Shown: positions 29,484 through 38,290, counted from the first letter of the stretch. The stretch: DNA of 64,000 nucleotides from Carnobacterium iners (GCF_900177385.1 NZ_FXBJ01000002.1:310001-374000); one strand, 5' to 3'. A program made the numbers and translations. Notes: a model not told the origin generated them from the letters alone.

Positions 29484-29693
29484 TTATTTTTTTAAAGAAG
29501 GCTTTTTAAAGAAGGTTCTATAAATGGCTAATCTAATTATTAGTACAAAAACAGTATCAAAAATAAAATCATGAACTGCAGGAGGGATATCAAATAAAAG
29601 TTTAACAACAAAAATTACAATGACTGCTGTAAGAGCTCCAAGAATCGGACGAGAAATTAATTTAGGTATTTTATTATCGCTATAATTTTTCAT
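29484..29693 (-). CDS. Small membrane protein (69 aa)
   Basis: Two hydrophobic segments (ILGALTAVIVIFVVKLLF and FIFDTVFVLIIRLAIY) in a short protein ending in KKPSLKK. The ATG at 29691-29693 follows GGAGGA closely; a second ATG four codons upstream is possible. It lies 69 bases downstream of the GT-C-like gene on the same strand and may share its transcript. No family recognised. Confidence 0.6.
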   Translation of the reverse strand: MKNYSDNKIPKLISRPILGALTAVIVIFVVKLLFDIPPAVHDFIFDTVFVLIIRLAIYRTFFKKPSLKK

Positions 29694-29762
29694 GATGTCC
29701 TCCATTTTCTCTGATTTTTAAATAAACCCAAAATCGAATAAGAAATGAATCTAATAAATTGA

Positions 29763-31481
29763 TTAACATTTATTAATTTTTTTAACCAGGTTCAAAATTT
29801 TATAGACCGCATAGGATACCCAAGTAATTACTGTAATAAGTAATATACTTGAAAAATATTTTGTTTTCCCATAAGAAATGGTCATAACGTTTCTACCCTT
29901 TTCATCTTTTACTATAGGAGTTCCAATAGAAGTTAACTGCATATCATTTGCAGTTAACTTCTTGGTATTATAAAAAATATTTGTATTTTGATAGACAATT
30001 ATAGGAATATTACGCTCTTCTAAAGATTCACCTTCCCAGCTGATGATTATGGAATTTTTTTCTATATTTTTTTTATATTTTTTATTTTCATCAAGAATAT
30101 ATTTTTCATATTCAACATATTTATTTGAATCATCGTGAAAATAAATGGGTAGATAGTCAGGTGTGGATTTCTGAACAAGCTCAAGACTTAAAGATTTATC
30201 TCTATTAAAAAAAGACTGTTTCAGTAAATCTGGACTATCAGTAAACAAAAACTGGTGCCTAGAAGCTAAGACAGGTTCATTTGATTTCCATCTAAAGGAT
30301 ACAAAAATAGTCATAAGTAATACTTGAATCAATGACAAAACGAGTATTGATTTAAGCCAAGTTTTTTTCTCAGAAGATAAAAAGGAGGTATTTAAATTTT
30401 TTGCAAAAGATAGTAACAATAGTACCGTAAATGGAACAAAAAACCGAAAAGGAAATTGAATGAAATCAACACCCAATAAACGGTTTGTTGATAAAAACTT
30501 CCATGGTATTGCATTAGTTGTGAGCAAGAAGAATAAGAAAATCAAAAAAGACGTTGCTTTATCAAATACATCATACGATTTCCACATTTTATTGTCATAA
30601 CAGACTTTTAACACAATAATTAAAAACAAAGGAAAAGGACTAAATAACCAATGATAACTATTTGCCGTTATTGTATTTAGGTAAATTGTTTTATTAATAA
30701 ATGGTGGATTGAGAGTATTTCCTTCGTGAATAGTTAATATGCTATACCAAATATTTAAAGTAAGAAGTAAATAAAATAGAACAGCACAAAAAAGAGAAAA
30801 TAAAAGTTTTATTTTGTTTATATTCTTTTTAAAAAATAAAACCACAAAGTAAGCAAAGTAAATCAAGACAACAACTAGCGCAGTAAATAGGTGTATTTGT
30901 GTCATCAAAGCAACAAAAAATCCAACTTCAAGAAAATTAAATGTATTATTTTTTTTGAACTGAATAATTGGTAATAGACAAAGTGGAAGAAAAGCAGCGC
31001 CCCAACCTGAAAATCCTTGTCTAATAATCCAGTATTGAACAGAAAACGTGGTCATGAATAAGATACTACTAAATAAGCTAATCTCTTTTTTAATAGAACT
31101 TATTCTTAGAAATAAGTACATACTTAAGCCCGCAACTAAGTATAAAATGAAATTCGATAATACTTGGTATGCAAACCATGAGGGGCTGATCAAAACGAGT
31201 AAACCTTGAAAATAAGCCATCATAGGGCCGTAAAGAGCATTTACAATTCTACCAGATTGCTGAAAGCCATACATGTGAATAAAATATTGGAAATTTCCAT
31301 TTCTTATTTGAGAAGCCGTGTCATAAAATCTATTAAAATGAAATATTGAATCAGATCCAATAATCATAGTTTCCATAATTACTTGTGGTGCTATCAGTAA
31401 AGTAGCAATTATAATTATGATTCCCACATTTATTGGAAACGTATATTTATTTTTTTCTGGGCTAATTTTAATTACCTCCAA
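29763..31481 (-). CDS. Multi-spanning GT-C-like membrane glycosyltransferase (YfhO-type role)
   Basis: A 572-residue protein with about 12 membrane segments. An extracellular loop after the first has the acidic motif SDSIFHFNRFYD, as in GT-C enzymes that use polyprenyl-phosphate sugars. The C-terminal 150 residues form a soluble outer domain before a final helix. It is downstream of a CsbB-like GT2 gene; the pair resembles CsbB-YfhO systems that decorate lipoteichoic or wall polymers. Specificity unknown. It may be an unrelated membrane protein with a similar layout. Confidence 0.65.
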   Translation of the reverse strand: MEVIKISPEKNKYTFPINVGIIIIIATLLIAPQVIMETMIIGSDSIFHFNRFYDTASQIRNGNFQYFIHMYGFQQSGRIVNALYGPMMAYFQGLLVLISPSWFAYQVLSNFILYLVAGLSMYLFLRISSIKKEISLFSSILFMTTFSVQYWIIRQGFSGWGAAFLPLCLLPIIQFKKNNTFNFLEVGFFVALMTQIHLFTALVVVLIYFAYFVVLFFKKNINKIKLLFSLFCAVLFYLLLTLNIWYSILTIHEGNTLNPPFINKTIYLNTITANSYHWLFSPFPLFLIIVLKVCYDNKMWKSYDVFDKATSFLIFLFFLLTTNAIPWKFLSTNRLLGVDFIQFPFRFFVPFTVLLLLSFAKNLNTSFLSSEKKTWLKSILVLSLIQVLLMTIFVSFRWKSNEPVLASRHQFLFTDSPDLLKQSFFNRDKSLSLELVQKSTPDYLPIYFHDDSNKYVEYEKYILDENKKYKKNIEKNSIIISWEGESLEERNIPIIVYQNTNIFYNTKKLTANDMQLTSIGTPIVKDEKGRNVMTISYGKTKYFSSILLITVITWVSYAVYKILNLVKKINKC

Positions 31482-31594
31482 ATAGCGATATTAAAAACGA
31501 ACTATTTTTTACTTGCTTCCCTTAGATAGAGTATATAAATTACTGTAAATATATGTGCAAAACATGCTTACTTTTAGAAATAAAGAATAGCCCA

Positions 31595-32548
31595 CTAATT
31601 ACTTGGGTCGTTTTCTTCTTTAATAATAAAAAGAGGTCTTTTCTTTGTTTCTAGAAACATTTTCCCAAGGTATTTCCCTAAAATGCCCAAACAAAACAAT
31701 TGAATTCCTCCAATTGTTAGTATTAAACAGACCAGTGAAGGCCACCCCGAAGTAGGGTCTTTAAAAATGATTGTTCGAATAATAATAAAAAGAGCAAATA
31801 CAAGCGAAAAGAGAAACGATGAAAACCCAACAAAACTTGCTATAGACAATGGAATACCTGAATACGCTACAATTCCATCAATAGAGTATTTGAACAATTG
31901 CCAAAAAGACCAAGATATTTGACCGGCAGCACGTTCTATATTTTCGTATTCTAAATAGTAGGTATTAAAACCAACCCAACTAAAAATTCCCTTTGAAAAA
32001 CGGTTATATTCTGTAACCGAGAGGATAGCGTCAACCATTTGACGCGTCATCATTTGGAAATCCCTTGCCCCATCGACTATTTCTGTATCTGATATACGAT
32101 TAATTAGTCTATAAAATTGTCGTACAAATAAAGATCGTATATATAGCTCACCTTCACGTGAGCTTCTGCGTGTAGCTACGCAGTCAATTTCTTCGTTAGT
32201 ATTTTGTAAGGTATCTAGCATTTTGGGCAGCAAACTAGGAGGACCTTGTAAATCCGCGTCCATTACAGCTATATACTTACCTTTTGCATGTTGTAATCCA
32301 GCATAAAGAGCAGCTTCCTTACCAAAGTTTCGTGAAAATGATATGTAATTCACTGTATTGGGATAGGTGTTAGAAAGATTTCTCAGAATAGTGAGTGTTT
32401 TATCTTTCAAACTATCATTAACAAAAATATACTCAATAGATACTGAAGTTAGCTGCTCACATTCTTTTTGTGCTGTTTCAAAAAAAATAGGTAAAACTCC
32501 TTCCTCATTGTAGCAAGGTACGATGATAGATAATAAATTATTTTTCAA
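31595..32548 (-). CDS. GT2 polyprenyl-phosphate glycosyltransferase (CsbB/GtrB-like)
   Basis: 317 residues: GT-A catalytic domain with LSIIVPCYNEEGVLPIFFET, the metal-binding AVMDADLQGPPSLLPKM, and ERAAGQISWSFWQLFKYSID before two C-terminal membrane helices. It would attach a sugar to undecaprenyl phosphate on the inner face. The usual VNDGSxD motif reads VNDSLKDKT, a mild variant. It forms a reverse-strand pair with the GT-C-like gene. No GtcA/GtrA flippase is visible nearby. Confidence 0.88.
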   Translation of the reverse strand: MKNNLLSIIVPCYNEEGVLPIFFETAQKECEQLTSVSIEYIFVNDSLKDKTLTILRNLSNTYPNTVNYISFSRNFGKEAALYAGLQHAKGKYIAVMDADLQGPPSLLPKMLDTLQNTNEEIDCVATRRSSREGELYIRSLFVRQFYRLINRISDTEIVDGARDFQMMTRQMVDAILSVTEYNRFSKGIFSWVGFNTYYLEYENIERAAGQISWSFWQLFKYSIDGIVAYSGIPLSIASFVGFSSFLFSLVFALFIIIRTIIFKDPTSGWPSLVCLILTIGGIQLFCLGILGKYLGKMFLETKKRPLFIIKEENDPSN

Positions 32549-32737
32549 ATTTTTTACACTCTTTTATTAATTATTTAAGCAATGCATACCATCTCACATA
32601 CTATTCTTTTTAACTGCTCATTTATACCTTATCCTAAAAAAACGTAAAACTCAATTATTCTAATATCCACACTACAAACAGATTGTTTTGAATAATCACA
32701 AATAAACGCTATACTTACCCGTCCATTATTATTTGAT

Positions 32738-32795
32738 CTATGAATTTCTATAAAATCGTGTATATGACCCCTTATTCAGTCAAGGTTCTTTTTTA
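32738..32795 (+). repeat. Two-hairpin element, copy 4
   Basis: CTATGAATTTCTATAAAATC then GTGTATATGA, followed by CCCCTTATTCAGTCAAGGTT and a T-run. It lies upstream of a lipoprotein gene. The 32549-32737 stretch shows nothing else. Confidence 0.6.
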
Positions 32796-32935
32796 TCATT
32801 TTATTCCTTCTTTTTTAGTGAATAGATCATTTTTTTAACTATTTCTAAAATAATCCGTCTTAAAAAAAGATGAAATTATATTAAGTTTTCGGTTAATTTG
32901 TTATTATAGAAACATAATAAGGAGGAGGTTATACT

Positions 32936-33508
32936 ATGTTAACAAAAATAAGCTTAATCAGTGGGAGTGTTGTAATGCTTTTAGCTGCATGTGGCGGCAC
33001 AGAAGCACCCACGAATAATTCGATAATGACGGAATCAGATAATTCTAATTCTATATCAAAAAACTTTGAGGGGGAAAGTTTTTCAATAACGTACGAACAA
33101 GCAGTTGCTGATTTCCAAGGCGCGTATCCAAATGCAGCTATTTCTTCAATTGATTTTGATAAGGATTTTGGCAACTACACATATGAAATCAGCGGTTTCA
33201 ATGATACTCAAGAAATCGACTGGGAAGTAAATGCTGAAAACGGAGAAGAAACAAAAAATAATACAGAAAAGAAAGACTTAGATTATGATGACCAAGAATT
33301 GATGGTGGATGAGTTAATGGTTATAGATGAATTGATTGACAAATCTAAGAAAGAAGCTCCAAATGCTGCTCTCGTTTCTTGGAATCTAGAAGCAGATGAG
33401 GAGACAAATACGCCCTTATTTACAGGAGAATTTAAAGAAGGAAATAACGAAGTAAATATCCATTTGAATGCTGAAACTGGTGAGTTTTTATCTGTTGAAA
33501 ATGATTGA
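32936..33508 (+). CDS. Lipoprotein with two PepSY-like domains
   Basis: A 190-residue exported lipoprotein. The signal peptide ends in the lipobox LLAACGG with cysteine near residue 19. Two PepSY-like repeats follow a Ser/Asn-rich linker: ITYEQAVADFQGAYPNAAIS with EIDWEVNAENGE, and LIDKSKKEAPNAALVSWNL with NIHLNAETGEF. PepSY domains are often inhibitors or sensors at the cell surface. Start behind AGGAGGAGG. The gene is alone. Confidence 0.85.
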   Translation: MLTKISLISGSVVMLLAACGGTEAPTNNSIMTESDNSNSISKNFEGESFSITYEQAVADFQGAYPNAAISSIDFDKDFGNYTYEISGFNDTQEIDWEVNAENGEETKNNTEKKDLDYDDQELMVDELMVIDELIDKSKKEAPNAALVSWNLEADEETNTPLFTGEFKEGNNEVNIHLNAETGEFLSVEND

Positions 33509-33981
33509 ATAATTCAAATTGTAGGCCTTTTACTTTAGGTTTTGCAGTTTTTTTACTAGGTTCGATAAATGAAAATAGTTTAGTCAATCTTTCCTGAATA
33601 ACTCAGCATTAATTGGTTTTTTAAGTTCAAAAGAAGTCGCTTCGTTAACAGCAAAGAAACAAGGAAACGCAAGTCATAACCGTAAAGGGGCTTAAAAGGC
33701 TTGTTTCGTTAAGAATGAAAGAAGTAAAGATCTTACTTCGTTCGTACAGAGCAAGCCCTACATATCCAAGTCCGTTTTAAATAGGGAAAACAAGCTCTTT
33801 TAACCAGTTTAAGTCTCGACACGCAACTACAGGTCTGCTCTGATTAGAACGTTAAAAACGGCTTAAATGGACGAATAAGGAATGTTTAAACAAAAGAATG
33901 ACTCTGTTTTTTAATTAGGCTATTCTAACGTTAGTTTGAAGAACGAAAGACTAGCTAACTAAACATAAAAGGAGTGAGTAG
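33509..33981. other. Non-coding stretch with several inverted repeats
   Basis: No gene is seen. GAAACAAG (33656-33663) pairs with CTTGTTTC (33700-33707), and GAAGTAA (33721-33727) with TTACTTC (33733-33739). AACCAGTTTAAGTCTCGACA (near 33806) resembles 38199-38217. A structured RNA or a decayed repeat is possible. Confidence 0.4.
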
Positions 33982-34389
33982 ATGTTTTTCCCTACAAATG
34001 TGGTTGTTGCCTTAATAGCCGCTCTTATTTATATTTTTATAGCGTTTAAGATACCTGGTAAATATAAAACTGTTTTTCGTTTCTATTCGATTTTTATTCA
34101 GGTTCTCTTTATTATTTTTTTAATTGTTATGCCTTTATTTATGATCACTGCACAAGCACGTCCTATTTTTCTGTTCTTTCATGCGGACTAGATATTTTTT
34201 ACTTTTTATTATCTTTTCCGCTACTCAGTTTAGTGGTTTATTACACAAGCAAATGGTTCATGAATGTAGAAGGTTTTCCAAAAATCGTGAAATACTTCGT
34301 CCTTTTAATTATTCTTATTTTTTTAATCGCACTAACACTAATGGGGTACGTTTTATTTATTTTTACTCACTATGGATTCGCTCCGTAAG
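33982..34389 (+). pseudogene. Four-helix membrane protein, frameshifted (paralog of 37185-37598)
   Basis: Starts MFFPTNVVVALIAALIYIFI in one frame and continues after a one-base shift near 34160-34175 (in a T-run) as LDIFYFLLSFPLLSLVVYY to a C-terminus ending IFTHYGFAP. The rejoined product aligns end to end with the intact protein at 37185-37598 (MQFPSNIVVAV...FYGFAP). Start behind GGAGTGAG. Either a recent pseudogene or a sequencing slip. Confidence 0.75.
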
Positions 34390-34803
34390 TTAAAATCCAT
34401 TTAAAATTTAATTATTTTTTTAGTTTATCTTTTCTTTTTCTTTCAAAATAAATTGAAACACTGTTTATTAAAATAGAGTCATTGGACTCTTTAAGCTGTA
34501 AAAGTATGAGTACATTTTTTATTTTTGATACGTGATCCTAATTTTAAAATAGAAAGCTATGTTAGGCAGGCAACGGGGTATGTGACTACTTACCCCGAAA
34601 CGTTGTTTTGACGGGATAGGAAGTTTTCTATAACCCTACTCCCTTTTCAAATTTATTTTTTCAAAATAAGTTAGAAAAAGGAGTGTCGCCTTGCTCGATT
34701 TTTTAAAAGCAAACCAAAATAAAGAGATAAAACTCTCTGCTTTACATCTTTTATTTTGGTTTTATTATTAATTTTTACTTTTATTTTTTTTGATTTGTTT
34801 ATA
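34390..34803. other. Non-coding stretch with stable hairpins and a terminator
   Basis: CAACGGGGTA (34571-34580) pairs with TACCCCG (34591-34597) plus CGTTG (34601-34605). AAACCAAAATAAA (34711-34723) pairs with TTTATTTTGGTTT (34750-34762), a likely terminator for the converging genes. No reading frame is convincing. Confidence 0.45.
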
Positions 34804-35340
34804 TTAACTTTTTTTTTCAACTTTTTCTACAACTCTATGTTTTTTAATTATATATTTTATCTCATTATCTGAAAGTGAATCTAGATCATACAGTTCAATT
34901 TTTTCTATAAGATGATCTAAAAATATTGGAATGGTATCTATTGTTTCATAATCAAAAATAACTAATATTTCTTTAATTTCGGATATTAATGTTTTTAAAT
35001 GATTTGCCTTCTCGTAACTCTTGTATTTCCTAAGGCTTTTCATTTCTTCTTCTAATATTTTTATAAGTAATTTTAATGCTTCACGTAGCTCAAACTCTTC
35101 GCGAGCTTTTACTTTATCCTTATCTCTTTTTATTTCAGCTAAGATATTTAATATGTTTGTAACAATAACCGAGATAGATACAGTCTAGACAAATAAGGCT
35201 ATAAAAGATAAAAGTAAATATACGCTTACTGGCGGCTGGAAGTAATGTAAATATGTATGTATGCTAGTAGCAAACAAGATGAAAAGAGCTGCCGTAAGAA
35301 CAGATTTTCTATATTTAACCCAATTTTTGTCTTTAAGTAG
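34804..35340 (-). pseudogene. Membrane/coiled-coil protein with internal stop and no start
   Basis: The reverse strand reads NWVKYRKSVLTAALFILFAT, a second hydrophobic stretch (LLLSFIALFV), an in-frame TAG near 35187, then TVSISVIVTNILNILAEI and a charged helical tail ending VEKVEKKS. No start codon precedes the first part, only a stop. The 79-residue frame 34804-35043 is just its end. Family unknown. Confidence 0.6.
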
Positions 35341-35423
35341 ACACTCTTAAAAAAATTTGGATTAAAAATAACGAATTTTTTTAATTTATAGTTTCTCCTT
35401 ACAATAATTAATTATAGTTTTAA

Positions 35424-35577
35424 ATACATATAATCGTGTATCACGAACCTTTATTTATTTTAGGATTCTAACAAAATATAACCTACTATACTTCACATCG
35501 TAAAGTGTGGTCTTTGCAAGGCTAAAAACCGTCTGTCCTTTCTGCTCTTTTTTCGTGCAAAACAAAAACCCCCTTTG
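35424..35577 (+). repeat. Two-hairpin element, copy 5, extended copy C (left half, split by IS)
   Basis: Core at 35424-35465 (ATACATATAATCGTGTATC, terminator half eroded), then the extension (CATCGTAAAGTGTGGTC, GGCTAAAAACCGTCTGTCC) up to CCCCCTTTG. The IS150-group element follows, and the repeat resumes at 37134 (TTGCCTTTTGGCAGGGGGG) to about 37165. Compared with copy A, about 70 bases are missing between two TTTTTTCG runs. Confidence 0.7.
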
Positions 35578-35631
35578 TGAGCCGACCCCCGAAAGTTAGA
35601 CCTGGAAAATCTAAACTTAGGGGGTTTTTGT

Positions 35632-36216
35632 ATGGCAAAATATAGTTTCGAATTTAAGCTAACGGTTGTTAAGAGTTATTTAGATGGAGCTGGTGGATAC
35701 AAGTTTTTGGCTAAAAAATATGGTATCCCAGGAAAAAGTGGATCCCAACTCAAAATATGGGTCGCTAATTATAGACAATTCGGTGAGGATGGGCTAATCA
35801 GAAGTAAAAAAGACAATCATTATTCTGTTCAATTCAAGATAGATACGATAGAGTTGTATCTAACTACTGAGATATCCTATCAGCAGCTTGCATTGAAGCT
35901 CAAGATAAACAACCCATCCTTAATCGCTAATTGGGTAAGGGCATTTCATGCCGAAGGCATTGAAGGACTCTCAAAACCGAAGGGACGTCCGGCTAAAATG
36001 AAAAATAAAAACACTAACCAACTAAATAAAAACAGCCCTATTAAATCTACTGATAAAAATTCAGAACGGATCAAAGAGCTTGAGAATCAAGTATTATCTT
36101 TAGAAATTCAAAATGCTTTTTTAAAAGAATTGCGGAGTCTGCAGACCGAGGAAAACCAAAATCAAACGAACCAACTGCAAAAATTATCTACAGACTCCGA
36201 GAAAAATTCCAATTAA
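35632..36216 (+). CDS. IS150-group transposase OrfA
   Basis: 194 residues with two helix-turn-helix units (SFEFKLTVVKSYLDG and YSVQFKIDTIELYL) and a C-terminal leucine-zipper-like segment (NSERIKELENQVLSLEIQNA). A T-TTT-TTA slippery heptamer at 36117-36123, in phase, lets ribosomes shift -1 into the OrfB frame (FFKRIAESADRGKPKSN) and make the OrfAB transposase. Confidence 0.93.
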   Translation: MAKYSFEFKLTVVKSYLDGAGGYKFLAKKYGIPGKSGSQLKIWVANYRQFGEDGLIRSKKDNHYSVQFKIDTIELYLTTEISYQQLALKLKINNPSLIANWVRAFHAEGIEGLSKPKGRPAKMKNKNTNQLNKNSPIKSTDKNSERIKELENQVLSLEIQNAFLKELRSLQTEENQNQTNQLQKLSTDSEKNSN

Positions 36217-36227
36217 AAGATATCTTA

Positions 36228-37070
36228 ATGACTATTGATTATCCTAAATCAACCTACATGTATTGGCAAAAACGTTTTAAACAGAAGGATCCAGATACAG
36301 AGTTAAAGCAACTTATATTAGAAATACGGGACCAACACAAAGATTACGGTTACCGTCGTATAAAGGCAGAATTAAGAAATCGTGGTTTCGTTGTAAATAA
36401 AAAGAGAATTCAACGCATTATGCAGGAACTAAACTTACAAGTTACTTCTTTTTCTCGTAAATCACGTAAGTATAGCTCCTACAAAGGAACGGTTGGAAAA
36501 GTTACTCCTAATCGTATCAGCCGCAGATTTGATACAACTATCCCCTATCAAAAGATAACGACGGATACAACAGAATTTAAGTATTACGAAAATGATCCAT
36601 CTGGGAATCTGCAGATAAAAAAATTATACCTTGATCCTTTTATGGACATGTATAATAAGGAGATAGTCAGCTATAAAATCACAAAACAACCGAATGGTAT
36701 CACTATTATGGAGGCTTTAGCCGATGCTATTAAAGCAACTGAAAAGTGTCCATTTAGACGAACTTTCCATTCTGATCAGGGTTGGGCATACCAAATGAAG
36801 GCCTACGGCGCTGAGCTGAGAAAAGATAATATATTCCAAAGTATGTCTAGAAAAGGGAATTGTCTTGATAATTCTCCAATAGAAAATTTCTTTGGACTAC
36901 TAAAACAGGAAATGTATTATGGAAATGTTTTTCATAGTTATAGAGAGCTGGAACAAGAAATCATCAAATATATTCACTATTATAATCACGATCGCATAAA
37001 AGAGAAGTTAAATTGGATGAGCCCAGTTCATTATCGGGAACATCATTTCTCTCCTTCTCTAGTAGCTTAA
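36228..37070 (+). CDS. IS150-group transposase OrfB (DDE catalytic part)
   Basis: 280 residues from the listed ATG, though the working protein is probably the OrfAB frameshift fusion. HTH_21-like HKDYGYRRIKAELRNRG, then an RNase-H-like DDE core: ITTDTTEFKY, FHSDQGWAYQ, NCLDNSPIENFFGLLKQE. No lesions; likely active. Confidence 0.95.
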   Translation: MTIDYPKSTYMYWQKRFKQKDPDTELKQLILEIRDQHKDYGYRRIKAELRNRGFVVNKKRIQRIMQELNLQVTSFSRKSRKYSSYKGTVGKVTPNRISRRFDTTIPYQKITTDTTEFKYYENDPSGNLQIKKLYLDPFMDMYNKEIVSYKITKQPNGITIMEALADAIKATEKCPFRRTFHSDQGWAYQMKAYGAELRKDNIFQSMSRKGNCLDNSPIENFFGLLKQEMYYGNVFHSYRELEQEIIKYIHYYNHDRIKEKLNWMSPVHYREHHFSPSLVA

Positions 37071-37184
37071 AAGCAAAAAAATAGAGTAGATTTCTCTACT
37101 CTAAATAAAGTCCAACTTTTTGGGGTCACTATATTGCCTTTTGGCAGGGGGGTTTTTGTTTTTAAGTTTACTTTTATATGCAGA

Positions 37185-37598
37185 TTAAGGAGCGAAACCG
37201 TAAAAAGTTAAGATAGAAAGGACATATCCTAGAGCAATTATTCCTGTCAATGTAATGATAGCTCCAATAATTATCACATATTTCAAAAAAACTAAATAGA
37301 TATCTGCGTTCATTATTAATTTCTTAAACAGCAGTATCAAAACTACTCCCAAAGGGATAAATAATAAAAAATACAATATAGATAAACCATTATAGTAAAT
37401 GTTTATTCCTTGATTAGGCAAAGATGTTTTGAAAAACATAGAAAAACCTAATAGGAATGCAATAAAGATTAAATTGACTACAACAGAGTATAGACGAAAT
37501 TTCTTTTTGTATTTACTAGATAATTTAATATTGAAAGAAATTAAATTATGTACTGCAGAAATTATTACTGCAACTACGATATTTGATGGAAACTGCAT
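37185..37598 (-). CDS. Four-helix membrane protein of unknown function
   Basis: 137 residues from the ATG at 37598, which follows AAGGAGG; the upstream in-frame ATG overlaps that site. It begins MQFPSNIVVAVIISAVHNLI, has four hydrophobic segments and ends LTFYGFAP. It is the intact paralog of the frameshifted gene at 33982-34389, which suggests a local duplication. No known family; a membrane or immunity-type role is only a guess. Confidence 0.75.
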   Translation of the reverse strand: MQFPSNIVVAVIISAVHNLISFNIKLSSKYKKKFRLYSVVVNLIFIAFLLGFSMFFKTSLPNQGINIYYNGLSILYFLLFIPLGVVLILLFKKLIMNADIYLVFLKYVIIIGAIITLTGIIALGYVLSILTFYGFAP

Positions 37599-37689
37599 AT
37601 AGATCCTCCTTATCATAGAAAAATTTAACTACGAAAATCAATTAGTGAATATCTATTCACTCAATTGATTTGTTGTTTAAAGGCTAACA

Positions 37690-37752
37690 GATATATGAAA
37701 TTAGATAAAATCACGTATCGTGGACCTTGCTTTATCGAGGTTCTTTTTTTAC
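37690..37752 (+). repeat. Two-hairpin element, copy 6
   Basis: GATATATGA with TCACGTATC, then GGACCTTGCTTTATCGAGGT and TTCTTTTTTT. One of the best-preserved copies. It lies between two reverse-strand genes. Confidence 0.8.
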
Positions 37753-37767
37753 GCTTTTTCTTAAAAC

Positions 37768-37968
37768 CTAGTCTCTTAGATTTTTAAGAATAATTTGTTT
37801 TTTGTGAACAGCTTTATTAGCATTATAAAGATTAAGTAAAAAGCTCAAAAACCAAACAAAACTTGCCAAACGAGCTAATAATCCGTCTTGGAAAATAAAG
37901 GCTAAAGCTAAGATAAAGTTGAGTAAAGCAATGTAGAAAAAAGGTTGTTTAAAAATAGCTTTCTTCAC
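37768..37968 (-). CDS. Small membrane protein (66 aa)
   Basis: GTG start behind AGGAGG. Two hydrophobic segments (FFYIALLNFILALAFIF and LASFVWFLSFLLNLY) and a basic end. Probably co-transcribed with the 56-residue gene 28 bases upstream (37997-38167). No family recognised. Confidence 0.65.
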   Translation of the reverse strand: MKKAIFKQPFFYIALLNFILALAFIFQDGLLARLASFVWFLSFLLNLYNANKAVHKKQIILKNLRD

Positions 37969-37996
37969 GGAGTACCTCCTGGATTATGTTACATGA

Positions 37997-38167
37997 TTAA
38001 TCATGTTTTATGTAGTTGTTTTTTTCATCATAAAAAAAATATAAAACGAGTAAAGCTACTATAAAACCTCCAATAATAAAATCAGATGGTCCATTTATAA
38101 AGAATTGGACTAATCCCGAAAACAAACCAAAAATTAAAGCTTGATAAGGTTTCTTCATTTTTATCAT
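37997..38167 (-). CDS. Small membrane protein (56 aa)
   Basis: ATG behind AAAGAGG, encoding MIKMKKPYQALIFGLFSGLV and a second hydrophobic segment (FIIGGFIVALLVLYFFY), ending in NNYIKHD. The reading frame is clean and the layout matches its downstream neighbour. Function unknown. Confidence 0.6.
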   Translation of the reverse strand: MIKMKKPYQALIFGLFSGLVQFFINGPSDFIIGGFIVALLVLYFFYDEKNNYIKHD

Positions 38168-38180
38168 GTTTAGCCTCTTT

Positions 38181-38290
38181 TCTTCTAGTTAGTAAATCTA
38201 ACCAGTTTAATCGACACGTTTAAACGACTGCGGAAACTCAATCAGCTCAATACCTGCTAACTGTCGATTTTGGGTAGACTTAATTTAAGC
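38181..38290 (+). repeat. Dispersed repeat R2, copy at 38.2 kb
   Basis: CAATCAGCTCAATACCTGCT (38239-38258) and the following bases to about 38275 match 47191-47229 at roughly 36 of 42 positions. A weaker match of the flanking CTAGTTAGTAA lies upstream. A third degenerate relative may lie near 33806. No coding potential. Confidence 0.55.

Larger units (their letters stand above)
35578..37133 (+). mobile_element. IS3-family (IS150 group) element, copy 1, 1556 bp
   Basis: Ends TGAGCCGACCCCCGAAAGTT and, inverted, TATAGTGACCCCAAAAAGTT share ACCCC..AAAGTT. The host triplet TTG is duplicated on both sides (35575-35577, 37134-37136), and removing the element restores the repeat sequence seen at 27775-27800. 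A second copy of identical length and encoded proteins is at 57408-58963. Confidence 0.95.
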
